Below are positions 1 through 9,589 of a stretch of DNA of 64,000 nucleotides, one piece after another. Positions within the stretch are counted from its first letter, which is position 1. Each line of letters begins with the position of its first letter. A program made the position numbers and the translations under genes. The notes beneath the pieces were generated by a model, which saw only the letters and a program-made list of their open reading frames with translations, made no database searches and was not told where the DNA came from. Origin of the DNA: Isochrysis galbana (lineage: Eukaryota; Haptophyta; Isochrysidales; Isochrysidaceae); the NCBI GenBank assembly GCA_018136815.1, contig CM030936.1:124001-188000 (forward strand), read 5' to 3'.

Positions 1-1
1 A

Positions 2-637
2 GAGCCGGGGAGCAGCTCCAAGCCATGGGGCGCCGTCCTGCTGGGGGCGGCCGACTCGCGGAGGAGCAACCGTATCCGCCAGCGCCGCCAGTTCCGTGCC
101 GCCCTCCACAGCCAGAATCCTCAGAAGGAGTGGCGAGTCAATCGTGTGCGCCAGCTGCAGTGCCAGAAGCGTGAGCGAAGCGCACACGGCCAGTTTTTGC
201 CCAGGAAGAAGCCGGCGGGGGAAATCCTGCTGACCGACCTCGAGATAGCATGCCAGCATGCTCTATCCTGGTCGCACAAGCAGGCCTGGAGTGGCCTCGG
301 TGGAGGTAACGGCGCCGGCCAACATCATCCAACTGCCGTATCCCTTGCATCGGACGCCAAAGCGGATTTGCCATGCAACATGCTCTACACGCATGACACC
401 ACTGATATTGTTCCGGAGATCGAGCTCGTTGAGCGGTCAAACGTACTCGCGAAACCCTATATGTTTTTGTCTAGCCAAGTTTCACACTTGCAGTGGGCAT
501 CTCACAACAATGCAAGGCACGTACATGTACCACCCCCCAGCTTCCTCAGTCACCGTCGGCTCCCGCGGGTCCCATGCATCGCCAATGCCGCAGGATGGTC
601 ACCAAGCATGAACTTTCTCTTGGCTGGCGGTAAATGA
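2..637 (+). CDS. Possible partial exon at window edge
   Basis: A reading frame is open from base 2 to the stop at 637 and enters from outside the window. Its first ~100 codons are rich in Arg, Gln and Lys (for example RQLQCQKRERSAHG) and look more protein-like than the rest. A GT donor-like site follows the first 300 bases (near 305), so real coding may end there. I recognise no family. It may be the last part of a gene lying to the left, or chance. Confidence 0.25.
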   Translation, partial: EPGSSSKPWGAVLLGAADSRRSNRIRQRRQFRAALHSQNPQKEWRVNRVRQLQCQKRERSAHGQFLPRKKPAGEILLTDLEIACQHALSWSHKQAWSGLGGGNGAGQHHPTAVSLASDAKADLPCNMLYTHDTTDIVPEIELVERSNVLAKPYMFLSSQVSHLQWASHNNARHVHVPPPSFLSHRRLPRVPCIANAAGWSPSMNFLLAGGK

Positions 638-789
638 GCTCCGTTTCATGCAGAGATCTCTCACGCAGTACCGACTCCAATCACCATCACGGTTTACGTC
701 ATTGTCCTGCACTAACTCTTGACCCTCGATCACCGATCGATGCATTACTGGCTCAATCTTCATGGTGGCGGCAGAGAAACACTACCTTC

Positions 790-1026
790 TTGTTTTTCTG
801 TTCTCTGTCGCGCCCATTCAATTGCATCGATGTATATTTGGCTGCCGCGCCGATTCAATGAAATCGATGCATGTTCGGCTGCCACGCCGATTCAAATGAA
901 TCGTGGCATACATACCTGCCGCGCTGATCCAATTGAATCGTTGAATTTCTGGCTGCCGCGCCGATTCAATGGAATCGGTGCATATTGGCTGCCGCGCCGA
1001 TTCAAATGAATCGGTGCATATTTAGC
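790..1026. repeat. Tandem repeat, ~45-bp unit with palindromic core
   Basis: About five imperfect copies of a unit built on GGCTGCCGCGCCGATTCAA followed by GAATCGGTGCATA. Each unit contains a near-palindrome (CGATTCAAATGAATCG) that could form a small hairpin. No coding sense is seen across it. Confidence 0.75.
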
Positions 1027-1499
1027 TATTTATCATACTGTGCAGGCGTCGTACACCATTATCGATCTGTTTTCTATGATCTCTATCCCCTCTTGCAGAA
1101 CAGAGAGCAGTAGAGCAGACCATTGCGCTGCGTTGGGCAATAGAAAACCATGGACAACGATTTCCACTTCATGGCTCCGTACAGAACAAGCACGAGCATG
1201 TGGCACTTACTTGGTCAACACAGCCCAGCTTGACATTACTTCTCTCTCTTCTCCCCGCCCCCTTGCCGCCCCCCTCCCTCTCTTTGCGACAACTCTATAT
1301 CCGAAACCTATGTGTCATCAGCTTTGTTACTCGCCTACGTACTGCCATTTGTCATCACTGAACCGCTGGTTGCTTCTTGCTTCTTATTCTTAGAAATTCT
1401 TACAATATCATCGACGCTAGTACTGCATAAATCATGCGGATCTGACGCACTCATAAATTGTCCAAGGTCAGCCGTTGATAGGGCCTGACAAGAGTTGCC

Positions 1500-1612
1500 G
1501 GCAACTTTCTGCTTTCTTAGCAACTTTGGGGTGTTTGAGCGTGCGAGCAACTCACGAGCAACTTCAAAGTCCACAGGCAACATTGAGCAACATCGAGCAA
1601 CTACCGAGCAAT
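1500..1612. repeat. Short interspersed GAGCAAC repeats
   Basis: The words GCAACTT, GAGCAACT and GAGCAACAT recur about eight times at 10-20 bp spacing, starting beside the palindrome TTGCCGGCAA. It resembles the degenerate end of a mobile element or a decayed minisatellite. The surrounding 1040-1840 stretch holds no gene I can support. Confidence 0.5.
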
Positions 1613-1845
1613 TGCATCCCTAGATAAGAGCACCTTGTTGGTAGCTGTGGTGGTGTGGATGGAGTTGTGGATCATAGGTGAGCATTGTATGAACAAGGGA
1701 GTGGGGAGGGACGAGCAGGGACTAGCAGTCGGACTAGGAGCAGACGTCGGGTGCGGAGCATGCAGCATGCGTATGAACAGGGGGCGGGGCTGCCCCTGGC
1801 GTGCCGCCCAGGGGCCAGGGGCTCAGCACACGGAGGGGAGTGGCT

Positions 1846-2480
1846 GTCGCATCCGCGATCGACTTCCGACCTTAGGTGTCTTCGTGCTCAATCGTTCTTG
1901 TTCGCCGCGGAGTTTTACTCGTAACTTGTAGAACTCTTCACTCGTAATCCGCTCTTCGCTCCTTGCCGTCGCGCCCCTTTTGGGCCTGTCTCGCTCCTGT
2001 TTCGCTCCTTTGCACCTTGGGCCTTGCTCTGTCTTTGGTCCCTCCTTGCTATCGTTCCCCCGCGCCTGCCCTCGCTCCCGTCGTAGGTGTTCGTCGCTGC
2101 GGACTTTCTCCCCCGCGCGAAGCCTACCCTCTCGCCCCTTTCGGTTTACGAACGTAGATTCCCACCTTACTTTCTACCTATACGTTCGCGGTAACCGTCG
2201 TTCGCCGTCGGCTCTTCCGTCGCATCGTCGCTCTCCTGTCGGCTTTCTCTTCCTTGTTTCCTTCCTTCTGTGTCTTCCCCGCCCAAGTGGGGAAAGATAC
2301 GTTAGTGTGCGGGAATGTTGGGTGAGAGTCGAGTGTGCGTGTCTCGGTTGTTGTCGGACTAGGTGGATTGGTATCCTGTCGGCCTCTGTCGCCCTCGTTC
2401 CTCGCCCCAGTCGCTCCTCGCTCCCTCGTTCTGTCGAACACGCGATGACTACAGGCTCATAGGCAGAGGGCCGTTCGATC
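1846..2480 (+). repeat. Long dispersed repeat, copy A
   Basis: This ~600-bp stretch is close to 90% identical by eye to the reverse complement of about 48150-48770. Shared blocks include GCGATCGACTTCCGACCTTA near 1855 and TTTTACTCGTAACTTGTAGA near 1913. Long frames in it are compositional. Size and pairing suggest an LTR or another transposon part. The following 2480-3400 shows GC-rich, gene-free sequence. Confidence 0.7.
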
Positions 2481-3411
2481 GAGCCGGCAGCTGACGCGGC
2501 CGTAGAGGGTTCGTTGATTGCTGCTTGCGGGAAGATGTCTGAAAGGTCATAGTAAGAGTAGGGTCTGACAGTGCCTGCCATCGAGCGCTATGAGCGAAGA
2601 GGTAGACGGAAGGTCGGAGGATTGCAACGCGTGGCGTCGGAGAGTAGAGCCGAGACTAGCTAGCGAGCTAGTGGGAGAGAGAGAATGAGAATGAGAGCTT
2701 CTTAGGTCCAAGGTAGACACGAGGGACTACAACGCGTGGACTCAAAAAGCTCCTGGTCCACAGAGGCACACAAACTAAACCAAACGGGGCGAAAACTAAC
2801 GTCACTTGGACGGACGGCCAAGCGTCGGCACCAAGGTCACTTAGCAGCGCGTAGGCATGCGACAGAGGAGTCGGCACAACGAGGGCAGACCTCGCTGGGG
2901 AGCTGCGACCGAGGTATAACAGAAGATAGACGACAATCATGGAACGTTTCGATGACATCAAGAGAAAGTAAGAGAAGAGGCGGTATACCCATCAACGAGA
3001 CCTTGAGAGTTAAAATAACCCACAGGCTAGAAGTAAAAGTCTGTCCTCGTATGGAATACGACACGTTCTCGCTCTCGCTCTCGCTCCGTCGTAACAAGCA
3101 ATCTTACAACACCAACCAAATCCACTCACTCACCCACTCACACTCGCTATCCGCTATGTATGTCCGCTCCGTCCTCGCGCTCGCCCTCGCCACTGCCCGC
3201 CATCCATCTTCCAGCCATGGGAGATGATCAGCCCGTCCAGCCCGCCAATTACCAAAATACCGTGCCTTCCGCCGCCTACCTTCCGTCCCATCCGGTTCCT
3301 TCTGTCCCATTCGTAACCTCCAGTCCGTCAGGTGAAGAATCTGAGTCGTCGCGTCCCGCGCCGGACCCGCCACAGGGGCTCCAGAGCCCCAAATCCACAG
3401 AGTCGGGCCCG

Positions 3412-4310
3412 CTACCCGCTCTGCTTCCCACTCAAGCCGAACCCTTCGTCCACGTGCGCAATTGTTACGGGCGGGGTCGGACTCGATGGAGGTGTCTGAA
3501 TCGGAGGCGAAGCATCGAGCGTCGACATTGCCGCTACCGTGATTGGCGACGAGGCGGTGGATGGCTCGAGAGGAGGACTGACGTACCCTACGCCCCTTTT
3601 ATCATTCGGATGCCGCGGCTTCGCGAACATCTTGTCCCAGTCTTTTTCGAGGCGTGCCTGGGCTTCTGTCTTTGGCCTGCTGGTCAGCGTGGCCAGCTCC
3701 TCGGCGCGGATACCTTTCGCTCCCACGAACGTGATGGGAGCGACCGCGGCCGCGTAGTTCATGTTCTCCTCGCGGCGACTGCCGGTCAACGCTTGGGCGT
3801 TGATCTCCGCCGCGATCTCGGAGTCGACGTTGGACCACTTGTGCTCGCCTGTTTTGGGGTCGACTCCGAAAGCTTGCCAGTGTTGGCGCCTTTTGCGGAG
3901 AGACGTGGGAGTTGTCGGTTGCGGTGAAAGCGCACGCGGCGGCGGCGGTGCCGTCCACGGTGAGAATGGGGCATGGAGATTAGAGTCGAGGTGGTCCGGT
4001 TGTGTAACGTTGTCGAGGTCGTAGTCGGTCTCTTTGTCGTATGGGTCGTTATTTATCGTTGTCGTTGTCGATCTCCGAAGAAGATTCACTAGCTCCCCTC
4101 CCCTCCTTATAACGAAAGAGAGCCGCCCACGGCTCGGAAGCCCGGGCCCTCGTAGAGCTCAGAGAGGGTTGCGTCACGAGGCTGAGCTGCGCGCGAGCAA
4201 TCAGCTCTAACGCCGTGGGTGGCGGTGTCGATTGGGGTGCGTGCTGGCGTACGTGTCCCAAAAGAACAGGCAGGTCACCAACAGGCGCTACACGTGCCGA
4301 ACAACAAGCT
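3412..4310 (-). pseudogene. Relic of the methyltransferase-bearing Ty3/gypsy family (linker region)
   Basis: The minus strand encodes a diverged copy of the polyprotein segment between the methyltransferase-like domain and the protease of the large element at 23-34 kb. Matching blocks include PFSPWTAPPP, LRKRRQ-WQAFGV, AKGIRAEELA and RPKTEAQARLEKDW. The first part (about 4310 to 4049, PVLLGHVRQH and ALELIARAQLSL) and the second part (4089 to 3412) are in different frames, so the copy is frameshifted. Protease, RT and integrase are absent. Upstream, the homology stops just after the methyltransferase C-terminus, where the minisatellite at 4325 begins. A dead fragment. Confidence 0.85.
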
Positions 4311-4324
4311 ACCAGACAACCTGA

Positions 4325-4790
4325 ACAAGTTCACATCTCAACAAGTTGACCTCTCAACATGTTGACCTTTCAACATGTTCACCTCTCAACAAGTTGACCT
4401 CTCAACATGTTGACCCCTCAACAAGTTGACCTCTCAACATGTTGACCTCTCAACATGTTGACCTCTCAACATGTTGACCTCTCAACATGTTGACCCCTCA
4501 ACAAGTTGACCTCTCAACATGTTGACCTCTCAACATGTTGACCTCTCAACATGTTGACCTCTCAACATGTTGACCTCTCAACATGTTGACCTCTCAACAT
4601 GTTGACCCCTCAACAACAACAAGTTGACCTCTCAACATGTTGACCTCTCAACATGTTGACCTCTCAACATGTTGATCTCTCATCGAACAAGTTGGTTTTA
4701 ACCACCGAACAAGTTAGCTCCACTCACCGAACAAGTTGGTTCCCGCCTGAACAAGTCGTGAACAAGTTGGTTCCACCCTCAACAAGTTAA
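4325..4790. repeat. Minisatellite with a palindromic 16-bp unit
   Basis: Twenty or more near-identical copies of the unit CTCAACATGTTGACCT, with CTCAACAAGTTGACCT variants, run to about 4680. Degenerate CAACAAGTTGGTT units then continue to about 4790. Each unit contains the perfect palindrome TCAACATGTTGA, so the array is a dense series of inverted repeats. Confidence 0.95.
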
Positions 4791-4799
4791 TTCCAGGTA

Positions 4800-4960
4800 A
4801 AAATAAAACTCAACTCCTTCGATTTTCGAGACGAAAATCGGCGAACCCGAACTTGAGCCCAGGGAGAATCCGAATCAACTCGCCTGGAGCGACCACGACG
4901 AACCTAGAAGACGGTAGATAACGAAGAAGGCTCGTATTCAGGCCGAAACATTCTTGTCAA
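4800..4960 (+). repeat. Possible diverged LTR fragment of the Ty3 family
   Basis: The block around 4820-4885 aligns loosely with the LTR block at 23030-23110: both read TTCGAGAC-AAAA, then ACTTGAG-CCA-GG-GAATCCGAATC. It lies beside the Ty3 relic at 3.4-4.3 kb. Similarity is weak and short, so this is tentative. Confidence 0.35.
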
Positions 4961-5229
4961 AGAGCCTGGATACAACAGCCTGGCCCCCGCCTGAAGACGA
5001 GGGCGGTGCCCCACCCCCACCCTCCGACTCAGAGGGTGGGTACGAGCCCTATACTGAGCGCGCCGGCTACATGCCGATCGCCTCGGTTGTACCCCAGTCG
5101 CCCCTCTCCTCCCGGAACGGAAGCCTCCCAGATGCTCGCAGGGTGCCCGGCCACCCATTTGCTCCCTTCGCCAACGTTCCGCCGCCGACCGCCGATGTCC
5201 GCCGCAGCAGCGGTATCCACGATACCCAC

Positions 5230-5630
5230 AAATAGGCTAACGGACGGAATATTCGGAGCGAGGCGCCTCCCCCCCTTCTGGAAGAGCGCGTTAGAAACCA
5301 TCCGCACACTCCCTCTCACCCGGCTAAGCCTAAGCGAAGCGGGGGCACTCTCACAACCCATCTGGCATAACCCCAACGCGCGAGGCCCCCGAATACCACC
5401 GCTGTGGGCAGAACTATGGAGCGCACTCTAGAGAAATACTTTACATCCTAGCATGGAGATATATACTAACGGACTTCTACAGAGTACACTTCGACAACAA
5501 AACCTTTGATAGCAAACAAGTCATGAGAAAAATGCTAACGAGATACACCATACTAGTAAAAGCAGCGCACTTCGGCAACTCCACGGTAAGACTGTGAATA
5601 TATTAGACAACTATCTAGATAGTAGGCTAT
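5230..5630 (+). pseudogene. LINE ORF2 C-terminal relic
   Basis: The plus strand reads LETIRTLPLTRLSL..ALSQPIWHNPNA.., in the style of the region after the RT of non-LTR retrotransposons (zf-RVT region, with a PIWHN-type motif). After a stop and frame change at about 5430-5450 comes AWRYILTDFYRVHFDN up to a stop near 5598. The same C-terminal block recurs at 21610-21660 as AWRFIIGDFYKVEFDN, which supports a real, repeated coding 3' end. Broken by stops. Confidence 0.55.
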
Positions 5631-5720
5631 CTACCCGCGAAATGCACTATTTACCTCTATGTAAATAGTGGAGAGAACAGTATTTACCTCTATGTAAATA
5701 GGGCCGCAGCCCGAAAAGTA
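5600..5720. repeat. Palindromic TATTTACCTCTATGTAAATA repeats
   Basis: Two copies of CTATTTACCTCTATGTAAATAG form hairpins. An inverted relative lies at 10020-10150, which has CTATTAGCCTCAATGTAAATAG-type units and the shared flank AAGACTGTGAATA. They probably belong to the 3' untranslated region of the LINE family ending here. Confidence 0.6.
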
Positions 5721-6638
5721 TTAACAAGGTATTAATAGCCTCAAAGCCTCAAACACACGATACACGCGCCGATGCGCCAAGAGCTCTAGCGCTGCGCGCA
5801 GCGACGGACACCGCCACACCCCACAACAACAACCAGAAAAGTTTCCTCATCTCTCGATCACTCGATATTCTTGCCCGCTTGGAGGGAATGGGAATGCATC
5901 AAGGTGTCATCAGATTGCAGATTGAATCTCAGATTGTGTAGCCTTGGTTGGCATCATCATGCAGGCGCCCTGCCAACGAGATGCGCGCTACACACACACA
6001 CTTGCCCGCCTCTTGCCGCCGCCCATCCATGCGTGCGCTCGCGCCAGAATTGTTCCCGTTGCCCCCGCTTCGCCAAAAAGAGAAAGAAGGGGGGGGGGGG
6101 GGCAAAAGCAAAGGGAAAATACAGTAATATAGTATTATATAGAATATATATGTAGAAAAGGGCAAGTAAAGAGCGAGGGGTCCGTGGGGGGACAAGCTGT
6201 TAACTTTCTACTGGGCCTCCTCCACGGACTGAATGAAGCCCCGCCACGTCAATAATTTTCAAACTAGTAGCCTTGTTGCCTTGTCCGACACGCATGTTTC
6301 TTTCCCAGTAAGTATGCAACTAGAGTGTACATACACCTAGAGCTAACTAACTACTAACTACTAGCTATCTTGATAATACCCATAATACCCATAATAGTCT
6401 GGACGTAGCACAGGCGGCTTGCCTTCATTTGGTCTCCTTTCCCTCAGGGTTTCTTCCCCTCCCGTGGGGACTCTGGCCGAGCAGCATCAAATACAAAAAA
6501 GCTCGGTCCTAGGACACCGGGCCTAGCTCACCATGAGGGCGCTCCTGTGAGCAAGGGGATGCATGGTTACTAGTGCGTGCCCCCGCCCTCGATGAAAATT
6601 CCAGCGGCCTCCTCGTCACGCATGACGTGGACCTCTCC
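5720..6638. other. Gene-free interval with dispersed repeat ends
   Basis: No coding region is supported. A G-run lies near 6090. The stretch 6410-6480 is a reverse-orientation copy of a dispersed repeat also found at 9945-10015: GAGTCCCCAC, then GGAGGGGA, then ACCAAATGAAGGCAA. Confidence 0.6.
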
Positions 6639-7274
6639 TCACACTTGTCTTGAAAGGATCGTCTTCAATGAGTGCATCGGATGTATACCGCACTCCTCGT
6701 GTGTCAGCTTGAACTTCTTTTCGATGTCGTAAAAGCTGTGGTACGGGTCAATGTACCCCTGCTTCTTTTCGAGCATGAGGTAATGCCTACCGGTCTTATC
6801 GATGGCGTAGGGATACGGAAAGTCGTTCGCTCCTACAGGCGATACGAATGCGACGATCTCGTCGACGGCCTCAAATTCGAACACTTCGATGCCCACGAAG
6901 ACGTACTTGAGGTCGCCGATGTAGAAGAGCAAAGAGTTCCCTGCTTCATTGAGCTCGTTCACTCTGTCGTACCCTCCTGACAATACAGTCAATGGGCAGA
7001 GGTAGCTGATGCCAACAAACATGTCCTCGCACACGAACGCGTGATGCGAGGCTTCGCCGTGTACATCGACCAAGTGCCTACCGTCATCGCGCTGTGCAAC
7101 GGACGCGACAAAGCCCACGCCGCCATTGTCATGGGTCGCGTACTTTTGGACACCGGGTTCAGGGGCGAGAATCCTTTGCCAGTGCTCTTCGAACTCGTGT
7201 ATACCTGGGTCTCCCGTCTCAGGTGTGGGAGAGCCATGGTAAAGGAGCGACAAGGCAAGGTCTCTATGTGTCAT
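6639..7274 (-). CDS. Intron-less hypothetical protein, algal-virus-like
   Basis: A 211-residue ORF with good codon structure and no intron, starting at MTHRDLALSLLYHG. Its core contains NDFPYPYAIDKTGRHYLMLE. From memory, that SPVG-ND-PYPYAID type of motif occurs in uncharacterised proteins of large algal DNA viruses, but I cannot confirm it here. No signal peptide, membrane segment or catalytic signature is evident. It is the first of four ORFs (6.6-9.0 kb) that are less GC-rich than the flanks and lack introns, which suggests transfer from a virus. Function unknown. It could also be a genuine host single-exon gene. Confidence 0.6.
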   Translation of the reverse strand: MTHRDLALSLLYHGSPTPETGDPGIHEFEEHWQRILAPEPGVQKYATHDNGGVGFVASVAQRDDGRHLVDVHGEASHHAFVCEDMFVGISYLCPLTVLSGGYDRVNELNEAGNSLLFYIGDLKYVFVGIEVFEFEAVDEIVAFVSPVGANDFPYPYAIDKTGRHYLMLEKKQGYIDPYHSFYDIEKKFKLTHEECGIHPMHSLKTILSRQV

Positions 7275-7384
7275 TTATGAGCACGAAACGAAAAAAGCTT
7301 CCGTGAGCATTTGGGGCCGATGCCAAGGAAGGAGGGAGAGGAGCGGCCCTCTAAAAAAAATGTGGCCGTGAATACAACAAACAA

Positions 7385-7713
7385 ATGACGGACTTGGTGG
7401 AACAACTCTCGAAACAAATCCATAATTATAATGTGATTATAAAAAATAGCGAAGAGTGTATAGAGTTATGCGATCGCATGATTAATATACTAAATGTTGT
7501 AAAATTGACTTCTAATGTATTTACAAATAGTATTAAAAAAATACGGAAGTTGCTCAATTAGAACACAAAAAAATGCTGCATCTAGAAAATATCCGTCTAG
7601 CGAACGAGACAATCACACGACTCAGAGAACAAATACAAGAATTGTCGATGACCCCCGATACCACCACAAGGACTCGGTATAGAGCCGCTCTCTCAGGAAA
7701 GCGGAGAGTATGA
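7385..7713 (+). CDS. Small coiled-coil protein, two frames joined at an A-run
   Basis: The first frame (7385-7561, 58 residues, starting MTDLVEQLSKQ) and the second frame (ATG at 7573, stop at 7713, 46 residues) are both helical and heptad-like. The second frame is open upstream into the first: just after the ATTAAAAAAATACGG run (about 7530-7545) the -1 frame reads TEVAQLEHKKMLHLENIRLA. One protein of about 108 residues would therefore result from a -1 shift at the A-run, or the gene has lost a base. The region is distinctly AT-rich, unlike the ~60% GC surroundings. No family recognised. Confidence 0.5.
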
Positions 7714-7800
7714 GTGAGTGCGAGGGTGGAGAGGCTACCCATGTTTGAATTAGTAGCAGCCATAATATTGAGTGGCTGGTGTGCAAGTGACCGCGCCCCT

Positions 7801-8247
7801 TTAAAATATTCTCACAGAGTTTGCATTCGCTGTGGATAATCGCTTGGTCACGGTCCTGATGACAAAGACGACCACCGCCACGAGCGCGGCGACGACCCCA
7901 AGCGTGACCAACAAGGCGGTCAGCATTACTTTGTCGAAGATGAAGCGGAGGGCCAGCTGTGTTGGTGTTTCCACCGAGTCCGCACTGCACTCGACGTGGA
8001 GCGAGCGCACCGGGTGCGTCCACCCGATCGCCTTCAGGTCGACTTCTTCACGGCGCTTGTCTTGTGCTTGCGGGTCGTCTACCGACGGGCCGTGTATGGT
8101 CGAGCTCACGCCTTTGGAGTGGGGCTCGGAAAAGATAGTCATTTTGCACCCCATCCTCGCAGATGCCTGCTTGGGGTCCTGGAGGTTCACCTCGTACTTT
8201 CCCGTTCCAAAGCCATTCCTATCGACGCGCCCGGGGGCGTTCCCCAT
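7801..8247 (-). CDS. Small membrane protein with MG- N-terminus
   Basis: A 148-residue ORF starting MGNAPGRVDR. The N-terminal MG is compatible with N-myristoylation, although position 6 is Gly rather than the favoured Ser/Thr. One strong hydrophobic segment lies near residues 108-130 (LTALLVTLGVVAALVAVVVF), followed by RTVTKR and a short tail. A soluble N-terminal domain with a C-terminal anchor is a layout seen in virion membrane proteins of large DNA viruses, but no family is recognised. It sits between the coiled-coil gene and the ORF at 8571 in the same lower-GC island. Confidence 0.5.
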   Translation of the reverse strand: MGNAPGRVDRNGFGTGKYEVNLQDPKQASARMGCKMTIFSEPHSKGVSSTIHGPSVDDPQAQDKRREEVDLKAIGWTHPVRSLHVECSADSVETPTQLALRFIFDKVMLTALLVTLGVVAALVAVVVFVIRTVTKRLSTANANSVRIF

Positions 8248-8361
8248 TGTTACAATTTAGGCTCGCACGCACACGGGAGCGCCTTTTGTTTTGGGGTGCT
8301 TTTTATTTTTTTTAGGGGGGGGGCGCTTGATTTTTTGACGCGGGTGGCTGCTTGGCCGCCG

Positions 8362-8490
8362 AGGCGCCTTGCCTTCATTCGGTGCCAGTTTTTTTTTGTC
8401 ATACACGTCGGCTATATAAAACCCGTAACGAAACGCTGGGGTGAGTCCGCGCGGCGAAAAAAGAAGAAAGCGCGCGGGGAGGAAGACGCC
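8362..8490. repeat. Direct repeat with TATATAAA, copy 1
   Basis: About 130 bp, nearly identical to 9109-9263. It carries GGCTATATAAAACCCG (a TATA-like box on the plus strand) and the dispersed word GCCTTGCCTTCATTCGGTGC. The two copies flank the ORF at 8571-9020. They could be promoter duplications or the ends of an inserted segment. Confidence 0.8.
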
Positions 8491-8570
8491 GCGCGTCCTT
8501 AAGGCCTCGTAACATCGTGTTTGTGTTTGTATTCCGTGTCTGTGCGTTTCGTTCGGGGTTTCAACGTTTG

Positions 8571-9020
8571 TCACGCGGTAGCGGCGAAGATCGTCGATGG
8601 TGTGAATGTCATCACTAGGCCATTCCATTTGAAGTCAACGATATTGCGTGTATGAGTGTTTTTAAGCTCGTTATTCTTCAACCCGAGTGCGAAACCTGCG
8701 AATTGCCCAATCAAGACTGCATATTCGTCTTGATTATCTGATGAGTTGCCTCTTCTTATTGTTGTTTGGTGCAGTTTCATTTCATTAGGATTCAACGTGA
8801 ATGTTAGTACAGTATTTTGCCAGTTGTCGGGCAACTCGAATTTCACCATTGCGAATTTACAGCGTTCGAAGAACGTTCTGAATTCATCCTTGATATTGTT
8901 CGTGATGTCGTCCGGTAATCTGTTCAACAAATTGCTAGGCTTTACCAATTTGCGGGAAAGTTCCCTACGGGCTTCATTCAACGTTTGGACGGCGTGAGTA
9001 TTCAATTCTTCGTTCATCAA
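8571..9020 (-). CDS. Hypothetical protein flanked by direct repeats
   Basis: A 149-residue intron-less ORF starting MMNEELNTHAVQ, rich in Asn, Lys, Thr and Leu and coded by noticeably lower-GC sequence than its neighbours. The N-terminal ~60 residues look helical and the rest mixed beta. No membrane segment or known motif is visible. It is bracketed by the 130-bp direct repeats at 8362 and 9109, so it may have arrived as a unit. Codon use and setting resemble the ORFs at 6639 and 7385. Function unknown. Confidence 0.5.
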   Translation of the reverse strand: MMNEELNTHAVQTLNEARRELSRKLVKPSNLLNRLPDDITNNIKDEFRTFFERCKFAMVKFELPDNWQNTVLTFTLNPNEMKLHQTTIRRGNSSDNQDEYAVLIGQFAGFALGLKNNELKNTHTRNIVDFKWNGLVMTFTPSTIFAATA

Positions 9021-9108
9021 GGCGCGGTAGGGTCAGGAGTTGGGGTATAACCTTACCCGGATAAAATTCGTGTTGGCTTCTTTCTCTCCCGATCTTGCCA
9101 CCCGGAAC

Positions 9109-9263
9109 AGGCGCCTTGCCTTCATTCGGTGCCAGTTTTTTTTTGTCATAAACGTCGGCTATATAAAACCCGTAACGAAACGCTGGGGTGAGTCCGCGGG
9201 GCGAGTCCGCGGTGCGAGTCCGCGCGGCGAAAAAAGAAGAAAGCGCGCGGGGAGGAAGACGCC
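9109..9263. repeat. Direct repeat with TATATAAA, copy 2
   Basis: Second copy of the 8362-8490 repeat, including GGCTATATAAAACCCG. It differs mainly by extra internal GAGTCCGCGGGGC-type units. Confidence 0.8.
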
Positions 9264-9589
9264 TCCGGATTGATCCTCGCGCACGCGCAGTGGGGGGCAT
9301 GACGTGCGCTACCGACACTGAATACCCGCGTTTCGTTACGAGGGCCGCTCCCAAAAGAACGCGATGCGGGTCGTCCCCCCTCGCAATAAAATTCGGGTTA
9401 GGACAGGTAGGTGCCTCTTGGGTCGACGAAGGATGCACGTGGTGCCCTTTTCGCACTGGAGCGCCGATATCCCACTACACACCGCGATGCAAGCGAGCCC
9501 AGAAGAAACCTAGCCTAGCCCGACTCTCCAAAGGAGAGTCCATGTTCCTCAACGCGACGCGCTTCTCGCAAGATCTGTCCGCGCGGAAA

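Noticed and set aside
4325-4790. CRISPR-like array
   Set aside because: Units are contiguous 16-bp tandem copies with no spacers, in a eukaryotic context.
8405-8425. TATA box as a firm promoter
   Set aside because: TATATAAA lies within a duplicated repeat and points away from the minus-strand ORF it adjoins; no start site can be assigned.
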